From Nitrospiraceae bacterium (GTDB lineage: Bacteria; Nitrospirota; Nitrospiria; Nitrospirales; UBA8639), in NCBI GenBank assembly GCA_003523945.1, contig DOFS01000454.1:1-5729 (forward strand): DNA of 5,729 nucleotides, written 5' to 3'. The first letter of the stretch is position 1. Every line of letters begins with the position of its first letter. Made by a program: the position numbers and the translations under genes. This document shows positions 1 to 5,729 of the stretch, in pieces. Under the pieces are notes generated by a model. It made no database searches. It had not been told where the DNA came from and saw nothing but the letters and a program-made list of their open reading frames with translations.

Positions 1-30
1 GGCATAAGCTGAAAAAGATAAGGCATGTGA

Positions 31-54
31 ACGACGGATATCCCGTGTTTTTTT
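31..54 (+). terminator. Probable intrinsic terminator of an upstream gene
   Basis: An imperfect hairpin is followed by seven T (48-54). ACGG (34-37) pairs with CCGT (43-46) around a five-base loop, and A31-C32 can pair with G47-T48 if G33 is bulged. An A-rich stretch lies just upstream. The stem is short, so termination strength is uncertain. The position, ahead of the rplU promoters, fits the end of a gene lying left of the window. No coding end can be identified in bases 1-30. Confidence 0.42.
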
Positions 55-76
55 ACCAAGCATCAAGAACGCGTGA

Positions 77-85
77 TGATATACT
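77..85 (+). promoter_or_regulatory. Candidate extended -10 promoter upstream of rplU
   Basis: TGATATACT has the extended -10 form TGn followed by TATACT, which matches five of six bases of TATAAT. There is no convincing -35 box at the usual distance; TTTACC at 52-57 is too far away. Transcription would start near base 92, giving a leader of about 55 bases for rplU. This is a motif match only. Confidence 0.35.
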
Positions 86-91
86 AAAATC

Positions 92-121
92 TTGACATAA
101 ATGTAAACATACTGGCAAAAT
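92..121 (+). promoter_or_regulatory. Sigma-70-like promoter of the rplU operon
   Basis: A perfect TTGACA (-35) at 92-97 is followed after 18 bases by CAAAAT (116-121, four of six matches to TATAAT). TG at 113-114 makes it an extended -10. Transcription would begin near base 128, about 20 bases before the rplU ATG and just ahead of its Shine-Dalgarno sequence. It is the only good promoter directly before the L21/L27/Obg/ProB genes, so it is the best candidate for the operon promoter. Confidence 0.5.
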
Positions 122-132
122 GCGTGTTTGTT

Positions 133-138
133 AAGGAG
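133..138 (+). promoter_or_regulatory. Shine-Dalgarno sequence that fixes the rplU start
   Basis: AAGGAG lies nine bases before the ATG at 148. It settles the start at 148 rather than the in-frame GTG at 124, which would place the ribosome binding site inside the gene and add eight residues not found in the L21 family. Confidence 0.8.
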
Positions 139-147
139 CTAAAAAAC

Positions 148-465
148 ATGTATGCAATTATCGAAACAGGTGGAAAACAATACCGGGCGGAAGCTAACGG
201 TATTCTTCAAGTCGAATCACTTGAGGGCGATGTCGGAGCCATCATTCAATTTGATGCCGTTCGATTTGTTCAAACGGACCAAGCGCCTATCCTCGGCACT
301 CCCATGATCCCCAACGCGGTGGTCAAAGGAGAAATTCTACGCCACGCCCGAACTCGGTCCATTACCATTTTCAAAAAGAAACGACGAAAAAACTATCGAC
401 GGACCAAGGGCCATCGTCAGGGATTCACGCAGGTTCGAATCACTGAAATTTTGGCTTCTGCTTAA
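148..465 (+). CDS. rplU: 50S ribosomal protein L21 (bL21)
   Basis: This is a structural protein of the large ribosomal subunit that binds 23S rRNA. The product is 105 residues, close to the family norm of about 103. It opens with the typical [13 protein letters not shown], has the ILGTPMI segment (residues 48-54) in the middle of the beta-barrel, and ends with the highly conserved basic block [17 protein letters not shown] (75-91), which contacts rRNA, followed by TQVRITEI. An AAGGAG ribosome binding site supports the ATG at 148. It is first in a four-gene operon and precedes rpmA by 34 bases, the almost universal bacterial pairing. There is no sign of damage or transfer. The functional call rests on family recognition and is secure. 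Confidence 0.97.
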   Translation: MYAIIETGGKQYRAEANGILQVESLEGDVGAIIQFDAVRFVQTDQAPILGTPMIPNAVVKGEILRHARTRSITIFKKKRRKNYRRTKGHRQGFTQVRITEILASA

Positions 466-499
466 CAATTGGTCTTGAGGATTCTTGGAGGTTTGACCC

Positions 500-754
500 A
501 TGGCACATAAAAAAGGTGGCGGATCATCACGAAACGGTCGGGATAGCAATCCGCAATATTTAGGCGTCAAAGCCTATGCCGGTGAAAAGGTGAGCGGAGG
601 AAGCATTCTCGTTCGTCAGCGCGGAACGAAATTCTTTCCCGGAACCAATGTCGGACTGGGAAAGGACTATACACTCTTTGCCAAAACAGACGGGGTCGTC
701 AAGTTTGAAGGAGGAATCGCACGCCGCAAGGTGAGCGTCTATCCTGCCGTCTAG
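500..754 (+). CDS. rpmA: 50S ribosomal protein L27 (bL27)
   Basis: This large-subunit protein has a flexible N-terminus that reaches toward the peptidyl transferase centre. The product is 84 residues, normal for the family. The start [16 protein letters not shown] is near-invariant, and the family signature is present as [16 protein letters not shown] (residues 33-48), followed by [12 protein letters not shown] and DGVVKFE. The protein begins directly at MAHKKGGG, so it lacks the cleavable N-terminal extension that Firmicutes L27 carries; this argues against a Firmicute host. A GGAGG ribosome binding site (487-491) lies eight bases before the ATG. It is followed by an 81-base gap before obgE with no clear terminator, so transcription probably continues into obgE. 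Confidence 0.97.
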   Translation: MAHKKGGGSSRNGRDSNPQYLGVKAYAGEKVSGGSILVRQRGTKFFPGTNVGLGKDYTLFAKTDGVVKFEGGIARRKVSVYPAV

Positions 755-835
755 CGTTCCTTCCCATTTCCTGCTTTTTCAAATCATCTCCTTCTTCTTT
801 CCCCCTGGTAAGTCCGTTAGGATTTAAGGATCAGT

Positions 836-1855
836 ATGTTTATTGATCAAGCACGAATATTTATCAAAGCTGGTGACGGTGGCACCGGACACTGCAGCTT
901 TCGACGAGAAAAATTTGCCGAATTTGGTGGTCCCAACGGTGGCGACGGCGGTGATGGAGGAGACGTGGTCTTTGTGGCCTCCAATAGAGTCTCAACCTTG
1001 CTCGACCTGCGATACCAAAAACATTATGAGGCCACTTCCGGCGTAAGAGGCCTCAAAACCAACTGCCATGGAGCCAATGGCTCCGATATCGTGATTCCCC
1101 TTCCTGTCGGAACTCTCGTGAAAACTGAGGACGGTGACATCATCGCCGACCTTATTGCGGAAGGACAAACCGCCATTGTGGCCAAAGGAGGCAAAGGCGG
1201 AAAGGGCAACGCACGTTTTGCCACGTCAACCAATCGGGCACCACGTCAATTCGAGCCAGGGACTCCCGGCGAAGAGCGATGGGTGAATCTGGAATTAAAA
1301 CTGTTAGCCGATGTCGGCTTAGTGGGCTTTCCTAACGCCGGCAAATCCACTTTGATTTCAGCCATTTCTTCTGCACATCCAGAAATTGCGAGTTATCCCT
1401 TCACAACGCTGCGGCCTCATTTGGGAGTGGTGGAATGGATGGAACATTCGTCATTTGTCGTAGCCGATATTCCGGGATTAATCGAAGGCGCTCATGAGGG
1501 GAAAGGGTTAGGAATTAAATTCCTGCGACATATCCAGCGAACCGCTTTTTTGTTATATCTGGTCGATATCACCGAATGGATTTCAGAAAATCCCATCGAA
1601 ATCGTTGAAACCTTACGAAGCGAACTCCAAGCCTTTGACCCCGAACTTCTTGAGCGGCCGTTTGCCATCGTGGCCACCAAAATTGATTCGCAGGGAAACG
1701 GTCAGCACCTGGAAACTCTACAGGAGTATTGCGCCGCACACCACTATCCATTCTTTCCCATTTCGGCCGTTACCAGGGAAGGTCTCCCCCCGCTCGTGAC
1801 CTATTTAGGGAAAGCCGTTCTGGAAGCGAAGAGCTCATGCGCGAGCAAGTGTTAG
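836..1855 (+). CDS. obgE: Obg family GTPase (ribosome assembly and growth control)
   Basis: This cytoplasmic GTPase associates with the 50S subunit, acts in its late assembly, and is linked to (p)ppGpp signalling. The 339-residue product has the N-terminal glycine-rich Obg fold (about 1-158), with characteristic GGPNGGDGGDGG (31-42) and KGGKGGKGN (117-125) loops, then the G domain. G1 is GFPNAGKST (164-172), switch I contains FTTLRP (189-194), G3 is DIPGLIEGA (211-219), and G5 is ISA (309-311). The G4 position reads TKID (281-284) where most Obg proteins have NKxD; Thr is accepted here in some other GTPase families. The chain stops after the G domain and has no OCT domain, so it is a short-form Obg. 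AAGGA lies five bases before the ATG. The 3' end overlaps proB by 19 bases. Confidence 0.96.
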   Translation: MFIDQARIFIKAGDGGTGHCSFRREKFAEFGGPNGGDGGDGGDVVFVASNRVSTLLDLRYQKHYEATSGVRGLKTNCHGANGSDIVIPLPVGTLVKTEDGDIIADLIAEGQTAIVAKGGKGGKGNARFATSTNRAPRQFEPGTPGEERWVNLELKLLADVGLVGFPNAGKSTLISAISSAHPEIASYPFTTLRPHLGVVEWMEHSSFVVADIPGLIEGAHEGKGLGIKFLRHIQRTAFLLYLVDITEWISENPIEIVETLRSELQAFDPELLERPFAIVATKIDSQGNGQHLETLQEYCAAHHYPFFPISAVTREGLPPLVTYLGKAVLEAKSSCASKC

Positions 1856-2973
1856 CGGCTTGCAAGCGGATCGTCGTCAAAGTGGGAAGCAGCCTGGTGG
1901 CTTCTTCGCAAGGCGGTCTACGTCTCGACCGCATTGACCGTTTAGCGCAGGAATTGGGCACCCTGCAGGCTCAGGGCCGCCAAGTTGTCGTGGTTTCCTC
2001 TGGAGCCATCGTTGCCGGCATTTCACACCTCGCCATTTCGTCCTATCCCACTGAATTACCTCTACAACAGGCCGCCGCTGCGGTCGGACAAAGCCGGCTC
2101 ATGCGGGCCTATGAAATGGCGTTTGAGGAAACTAAAAACAAGATTGCCCAGGTCCTCCTGACACACCAGGATTTATCAGACCGTCGACGATTTCTGAATG
2201 CCCGTCATACCTTAATTACCCTTATTCAGCTAGGGGTCATTCCGATTATCAATGAAAATGACACCGTGGCTATCGACGAAATCAGATTTGGTGATAACGA
2301 TACCCTCGCTGGAGAAGTGGCCCACTTAGTTGACGCGGATCTGCTGGTGATTTTATCAGATGTAGATGGGCTCTATAGCCAGGATCCTCATCTCAACCCT
2401 TTCGCTCAATTAATCCCTCTGGTTGCCACCGTTACCAAGGAGATTGAGGACCTCGCCGGAACTTCACGAACACAAGCCAGCCGTGGAGGGATGGTCACCA
2501 AGATCAGAGCCGCCAAACAGGCAGGACGCTTTGGAGTTCCGACCCTCTTATTAAACGGAGAAACTCCCCATGCGTTGGAAGATGTCCTTAACGGAAAGCC
2601 CGGTGGAACGTTTTTTGTATCAAACCACTCTCCCCTGACCAGTCGAAAACAATGGATTGCTTATACACTCCGACCGAAGGGAGAAGTACGGTTAGACGAA
2701 GGAGCCGTAGCTGCACTCACCCTTCGAGGAAAAAGCCTATTACCATCAGGCATTCTGGACATCACAGGCATCTTTCTCACAGGTGACCCCATTTCCTGCG
2801 CCACCCGTGAGGGAATCCCATTCGCACAAGGTCTCACAAATTATTCGGCCGAAACCCTCCACCGCATCAAGGGGAAAAAAACATCAGACATCAGACAACT
2901 CCTTGGCTCATTAGAGTATGAGGAAGTTATTCACCGTGACAATCTGGTCCTGACTGAGCATCAGGTTTCATAA
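1837..2973 (+). CDS. proB: Glutamate 5-kinase
   Basis: This enzyme phosphorylates L-glutamate with ATP to gamma-glutamyl phosphate, the first and usually proline-inhibited step of proline synthesis. The product is 378 residues, near the 367 of E. coli. The amino-acid-kinase domain (about 9-262) shows KVGSSL (15-20), SSGAI (54-58), INENDTV (138-144), FGDND (151-155), SDVDGLY (174-180) and a GGMVTKI loop (217-223). A C-terminal PUA domain follows (about 280-370). The ATG at 1837 was chosen because the protein then begins just before the kinase domain; the in-frame ATG at 1729 would add 36 residues encoded inside obgE. A GTG at 1849 is a less likely alternative. The 19-base overlap with obgE suggests translational coupling, with weak GGAAG and GAAGAG ahead of the ATG. 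The usual partner proA is not in the window; a terminator follows instead. Confidence 0.95.
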   Translation: MREQVLAACKRIVVKVGSSLVASSQGGLRLDRIDRLAQELGTLQAQGRQVVVVSSGAIVAGISHLAISSYPTELPLQQAAAAVGQSRLMRAYEMAFEETKNKIAQVLLTHQDLSDRRRFLNARHTLITLIQLGVIPIINENDTVAIDEIRFGDNDTLAGEVAHLVDADLLVILSDVDGLYSQDPHLNPFAQLIPLVATVTKEIEDLAGTSRTQASRGGMVTKIRAAKQAGRFGVPTLLLNGETPHALEDVLNGKPGGTFFVSNHSPLTSRKQWIAYTLRPKGEVRLDEGAVAALTLRGKSLLPSGILDITGIFLTGDPISCATREGIPFAQGLTNYSAETLHRIKGKKTSDIRQLLGSLEYEEVIHRDNLVLTEHQVS

Positions 2974-3019
2974 ACAGCCCAATCTCTTCACAAAATTCAG
3001 CCTGCGTTCATTTTAACCC

Positions 3020-3067
3020 AAACCCACAATTCTCCCTTGGCATGGGTATTGATGGGTTTTTTCTTTT
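3020..3067 (+). terminator. Strong intrinsic terminator after proB
   Basis: AAACCCACAAT (3020-3030) pairs with ATTG (3048-3051) and TGGGTTT (3053-3059), leaving a single bulged A at 3052, for eleven base pairs. CCC (3034-3036) can pair with GGG (3044-3046) at the top of the stem. A T-rich tail (TTTTTTCTTTT, 3057-3067) follows. It lies in the 124-base gap after proB and should end the rplU-rpmA-obgE-proB transcript, separating it from nadD. Confidence 0.85.
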
Positions 3068-3097
3068 AAAATTAACACATGAGAAAATTCTAGACTG

Positions 3098-3769
3098 ATG
3101 ATTATTGGCCTCCTAGGCGGCTCATTCAATCCCATTCATAATGGGCATTTGCATATTGCCCAGTATGTTTACAGCACAATCCAGCTCAATCGGATAACTT
3201 TCATTCCGACGGGAGATCCTCCCCACAAACCAACTGCGTCTCTTGCACCTGCCCACCACCGGTTAGAAATGGTAAAGCAAGCGATTGCCCCGTTTCCCAA
3301 TTTCACGGTATCCGATCATGAAATCCGATCACCGGCGGTGTCCTATAGTGTCGACACCGTTTCACATTTCAAAAAAGAATGCCCCGAAGGAACGGAATTG
3401 GGGTTTATTGTGGGGCTGGATGCTTTTCTGGATTTCTGCAGCTGGAGGAAGGTGGATCATTTGCTCACCCTGTGTCATTTTATCGTGTGCTCAAGACCGG
3501 GGGTTGCCTTCACACAACTTCAAGCCCTGCCGTTCCTACCTGCGACAAAGCCTCAAGCATTTCAAAGCCTTGACCAACAGGACACGAACCGTCTGGATAT
3601 GCTTCTTCCCTCCGGCAAGACCATTTTTCTCCTATCCGTACCACCGTGTGAGATCTCGGCCTCGACGATTCGAGAGCACCTGGCCCTCGGCTCGCGTGTA
3701 AGCCAATGGTTGCCGCCCACCGTGGAGTCCTATATAATTCGGCATCGATTGTACCAATGGCCCGTTTAA
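3098..3769 (+). CDS. nadD: Nicotinate-nucleotide adenylyltransferase
   Basis: This enzyme joins nicotinate mononucleotide and ATP to form deamido-NAD, the adenylation step shared by the de novo and Preiss-Handler NAD routes. The 223-residue product has the nucleotidyltransferase signature GGSFNPIHNGH (residues 7-17) with the HxGH motif (14-17), the PPHKP loop (41-45), the IVGLDAF segment (104-110, the usual G-x-D site) followed by the conserved tryptophan of the SWRKVDHLL segment (115-123), and the late ISASTIR motif (186-192). The length is normal. The ATG at 3098 is the only sensible start: a stop lies in frame at 3080-3082. The Shine-Dalgarno sequence is weak, and no clear promoter is seen after the terminator apart from a lone TAAAAT (3067-3072). 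Its last 13 bases overlap rsfS. Confidence 0.95.
   Translation: MIIGLLGGSFNPIHNGHLHIAQYVYSTIQLNRITFIPTGDPPHKPTASLAPAHHRLEMVKQAIAPFPNFTVSDHEIRSPAVSYSVDTVSHFKKECPEGTELGFIVGLDAFLDFCSWRKVDHLLTLCHFIVCSRPGVAFTQLQALPFLPATKPQAFQSLDQQDTNRLDMLLPSGKTIFLLSVPPCEISASTIREHLALGSRVSQWLPPTVESYIIRHRLYQWPV
3710..3738 (+). promoter_or_regulatory. Candidate internal promoter for rsfS inside nadD
   Basis: TTGCCG (3710-3715, four of six to TTGACA) is followed after exactly 17 bases by a perfect TATAAT (3733-3738). Transcription would begin near 3745, about 12 bases before the rsfS ATG. The -10 falls on codons for the SYII segment of NadD, a conserved region, so coding constraint could also explain it. Confidence 0.4.
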
Positions 3770-4194
3770 CCCACCCGAAACCAACTCCTTCCCTTGAACA
3801 AGCGGTCTTCATCGCTCAGGCGGCTCAAGAAAAGCAGGCCGAAGAGGTGCTGGTTCTTGATGTGGGAGCGATGACGTCATTAGCCGACTATTTCGTCTTT
3901 GCATCGGGGGATTCAGAACGCCAGGTGAGGGCTATTTCCTCATTTATTGAGAAAGTCATGTCCACACGCTATGAAACGACCCCGGAAATTGAGGGAAAGG
4001 AAACGGCCAATTGGATATTACTCGACTATGGGGACATCATCGTCCATATATTCAAAGCAGACATCCGGAAGTATTATGCGCTAGAAGGCATGTGGGCGGA
4101 CGCTCCACAGATTTCTGTTCCTGAAAGCCGTAAACCATTTCCGCAGCTTGCACGAGCGCCAAAAGCACCCGCAAAAGTCGCCAGGCTTTCCTAA
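3757..4194 (+). CDS. rsfS: Ribosomal silencing factor RsfS (Iojap/YbeB family)
   Basis: This small cytoplasmic protein binds uL14 on the 50S subunit and blocks its joining to 30S, lowering translation when nutrients are short. The product is 145 residues with the family core from about 13 to 116: VLVLDVGAMTSLADYFVFAS (31-50), a GDSERQV helix start (51-57), an EGKETANWILLDYGDIIVHIF stretch (79-99, with W86 and the LDxGDxxVHxF pattern), and RKYYALEGMW (104-113). About 29 residues follow the core; this tail is rich in Pro, Ala and basic residues and is probably disordered. The ATG at 3757 places the core at the usual distance from the N-terminus; the in-frame ATG at 3706 would add 17 unlikely residues. 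No clear Shine-Dalgarno sequence is seen, so coupling to nadD, which it overlaps by 13 bases, or a short-leader transcript may drive translation. The nadD-rsfS pairing is widely conserved. Confidence 0.94.
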   Translation: MARLTHPKPTPSLEQAVFIAQAAQEKQAEEVLVLDVGAMTSLADYFVFASGDSERQVRAISSFIEKVMSTRYETTPEIEGKETANWILLDYGDIIVHIFKADIRKYYALEGMWADAPQISVPESRKPFPQLARAPKAPAKVARLS

Positions 4195-4270
4195 GTTAAA
4201 TAGAATTTTTGCCACTTAATCCACAGGATCGTGATCGAAAATATCAGGAAAAAATAATGGAGAATATCCC

Positions 4271-5287
4271 ATGACCGCATTTCAAGATTTGGCAGACCGT
4301 GTGCTGGAGGGAACAATCCCAAGCCGGGAGGAAGGCTTGGCCATTCTGGACACCCCTCAGGACAAACTGCTCGATCTGGTCAATGCGGCCTATCGGATTC
4401 GGTCACGATATTTTGGCAACACCATCCGCCTGCAAATGTTGCTCAATGCCAAAAGCGGAGCCTGTCAGGAAGATTGTCACTATTGTTCCCAATCAACCAT
4501 TTCCACCGCCCCCATCGAGCGGTACGCACTCGTCTCTCCGGAAAAAATGCTGGAAGGCGCTCGACGGGCCGCACAGGCCAAAGCCCAGCGGTATTGCATT
4601 GTGATCAGCGGCCGCTCCCCGTTGCAATCGGAAATCACACACATCAGCAGCGCCGTCAAACAAATTAAAGAGGAACTGCCGATTCAAATCTGCTGTTCAC
4701 TAGGTCTGTTGAATGGCGAACAAGCCAGCCAGTTAAAGGCGGCTGGAGTCGATCGCATCAACCATAATCTCAATACCAGTGAAGCGTATCACCCTGCTAT
4801 TTGCACGACACATACCTACCAGGATCGTCTCGACACCCTGAAACATGCCCGCGCCGCCGGATTGGAACTCTGTAGCGGCGGTATCGTCGGCATGGGCGAA
4901 CGGGACGAAGATCTGGTGGATCTGGCCCTGGCGTTACAGGACATCCAACCCGATTCCATTCCCTTAAACATGTTGTACCCGGTCGAAGGCACACCATTTG
5001 ACGAAATGAAAAACCTCACACCGGTCCGTTGCTTAAAAATCCTCTGCCTCTTCCGATTCTTCCACCCCAAGACGGAAATCCGGGCAGCCGGAGGACGCGA
5101 AAAAAATCTCCGCTCGCTCCAACCCTTGGCGCTCTACGTGGCCGACTCCCTCTTCGTGGACGGCTATTTAACCACACCGGGCCTTGCCCACCAGGAAGTC
5201 TGGAAGATGATCGAAGACCTGGGCTTTACCGTGGAAGTGAAGTACGAGGGGATTGAAGCCGAAAAAGTCGAAACCTGCTCATCCTGA
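4271..5287 (+). CDS. bioB: Biotin synthase (radical SAM)
   Basis: This enzyme inserts sulfur into dethiobiotin to make biotin, the last step of the pathway. The 338-residue product has the radical SAM CxxxCxxC motif as C65, C69 and C72, binding the 4Fe-4S cluster. The 2Fe-2S sulfur-donor cluster ligands are present by alignment to E. coli C97, C128, C188 and R260: C109 (YCIVISGR), C141 (CCSLGLL), C201 (LCSGGIVGMGE) and R271 (IRAAGGRE). The segments HNLNTS (165-170), NMLYPVEGTP (233-242) and YLTTPG (299-304) are also typical. GGAGA (4259-4263) lies seven bases before the ATG. It stands alone: no bioA, bioD, bioF or birA is in the window. The 76-base gap before it contains a weak TAGAAT (4201-4206) with a poor -35 and a GATCGTGATC motif (4228-4237); no BirA operator is apparent. 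The gene is convergent with the permease on the other strand. Confidence 0.96.
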   Translation: MTAFQDLADRVLEGTIPSREEGLAILDTPQDKLLDLVNAAYRIRSRYFGNTIRLQMLLNAKSGACQEDCHYCSQSTISTAPIERYALVSPEKMLEGARRAAQAKAQRYCIVISGRSPLQSEITHISSAVKQIKEELPIQICCSLGLLNGEQASQLKAAGVDRINHNLNTSEAYHPAICTTHTYQDRLDTLKHARAAGLELCSGGIVGMGERDEDLVDLALALQDIQPDSIPLNMLYPVEGTPFDEMKNLTPVRCLKILCLFRFFHPKTEIRAAGGREKNLRSLQPLALYVADSLFVDGYLTTPGLAHQEVWKMIEDLGFTVEVKYEGIEAEKVETCSS

Positions 5288-5338
5288 TTGCTCTACCTGC
5301 GGTGTCCTAATATTCCTTTATCCATAGACACCTCCGAG

Positions 5339-5729
5339 TCATTCATATCTCAAATCTTCAGCGATGACCTGACGACCGGCCCATCTGGCTGGCCCCCACG
5401 CCCCCAGCATTGCGGCCAACAGCGCCACCAGGACAGCCATTCCCAACGTTTCCCATGGCAGGGTGAACTGAACGGTCCAGCCAAATGATTGCTTATTAAT
5501 GACGTTGATCAACAACACCGACAGCGCTAATCCCACCAAAATGCCTAAGCCGGCACCCAATCCGGCCACATAATAGGATTCCCAGAAGATCAGGCCTTGA
5601 ATCTGCGGACGACTCACCCCTAACGCGCGTAGCGTGGCCAGTTCCCGACGGCGTTCGGTGATGGCCGTCATGAGGGTATTGATAATCCCCAGCACCGCCA
5701 CGCTTAGGGCAATCAATTCCAACACATAG
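5339..5729 (-). CDS. FtsX/MacB-family ABC transporter permease, C-terminal part (truncated by window edge)
   Basis: This is the 3' end of a gene read right to left; the frame stays open to base 5729, so the true start is outside the window and the GTG at 5725 is not a real start. The visible 129 or so residues match the last FtsX domain (PF02687 type). A first membrane helix runs into the hallmark cytoplasmic segment NTLMTAITERRRELATLRAL (about 16-35 counted from the GTG), followed by GVSRPQIQGLI, a second helix (YYVAGLGAGLGILVGLALS, about 51-69) and a third helix (about 92-112), ending with a short tail (AEDLRYE). Proteins with this domain do not usually form a channel; they couple an ABC ATPase to lipoprotein or envelope export (LolC/E, MacB). 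The NKQSFGWTVQFTLPW stretch before the last helix resembles the large two-domain permeases of the AttF/YbbP type, but the substrate cannot be told from this fragment. Confidence 0.88.
   Translation of the reverse strand, partial: YVLELIALSVAVLGIINTLMTAITERRRELATLRALGVSRPQIQGLIFWESYYVAGLGAGLGILVGLALSVLLINVINKQSFGWTVQFTLPWETLGMAVLVALLAAMLGAWGPARWAGRQVIAEDLRYE

Noticed and set aside
124..147. In-frame GTG start extending L21 by eight residues
   Set aside because: The extension contains the AAGGAG ribosome site and follows a promoter whose start would lie near 128; the L21 family begins at MYAxI.
337..570. 77-codon open frame on the - strand across rplU and rpmA
   Set aside because: It is antisense to two highly conserved ribosomal protein genes and has no family resemblance.
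1729..1836. Upstream ATG giving a 414-residue ProB
   Set aside because: The added 36 residues are encoded inside obgE, resemble no ProB N-terminus and have no ribosome site.
2881..2897. Short tandem repeat CATCAGACATCAGACA in proB
   Set aside because: Only two copies of seven bases within coding sequence for KTSDIRQ; no sign of a functional or mobile repeat.
3706..3756. Upstream ATG giving a 162-residue RsfS
   Set aside because: The extra 17 residues come from another frame of conserved nadD sequence and would put the start upstream of the best promoter candidate.
3510..3812. 100-codon open frame on the - strand
   Set aside because: It lies antisense to nadD and the start of rsfS, has no recognisable motif and reads like a shadow of the real genes.
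4178..4206. Possible bioB promoter TCGCCA - 17 bases - TAGAAT
   Set aside because: The -35 matches only four of six bases and overlaps the rsfS 3' end; too weak to list as a feature, and readthrough from rsfS is equally possible.
4816..5070. Overlapping - strand open frames inside bioB
   Set aside because: They are antisense to conserved biotin synthase sequence, rich in Arg and Pro, which is typical of shadow frames.

Overview
The window is a bacterial chromosomal housekeeping region carrying seven complete genes on the + strand and the 3' end of one gene on the - strand. The gene order (rplU-rpmA-obgE-proB, then nadD-rsfS) recurs in Deltaproteobacteria such as Geobacter and in Nitrospirota. 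The BioB belongs to the Bacillus/Nitrospirota-like sequence group (IRAAGGRE, YCIVISGR) rather than the E. coli group. With a roughly even base composition judged by eye, I favour a Nitrospira-like member of Nitrospirota. This is an inference from memory of the families; 16S or whole-protein comparison would decide it.

Region 1 (1-147) is a leader. A small hairpin followed by seven T (31-54) looks like the terminator of a gene left of the window. Two promoter candidates follow, the second with a perfect TTGACA box. Region 2 (148-2973) is a four-gene operon: ribosomal proteins bL21 and bL27, the ribosome-associated GTPase Obg, and glutamate 5-kinase ProB. The start of proB overlaps the end of obgE by 19 bases. 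A strong intrinsic terminator (3020-3067) closes it. Region 3 (3098-4194) holds nadD (NAD synthesis) and rsfS (ribosome silencing factor), overlapping by 13 bases; a promoter-like TATAAT lies just before rsfS. Region 4 (4271-5287) is a stand-alone biotin synthase gene. Region 5 (5339-5729) is the C-terminal end of an FtsX/MacB-type ABC transporter permease, convergent with bioB and cut by the right edge.

The common theme of regions 2 and 3 is ribosome assembly and growth control (bL21, bL27, Obg, RsfS) mixed with central biosynthesis (proline, NAD, biotin). No gap exceeds 150 bases. I see no mobile element, CRISPR array, tRNA, rRNA, frameshift or defence gene, and no evidence of a new biological system. 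The points worth a second look are regulatory or comparative: absence of proA next to proB, a TKID instead of NKID G4 motif in Obg, a candidate internal promoter giving a very short leader for rsfS, and a hairpin in the bioB/permease gap.
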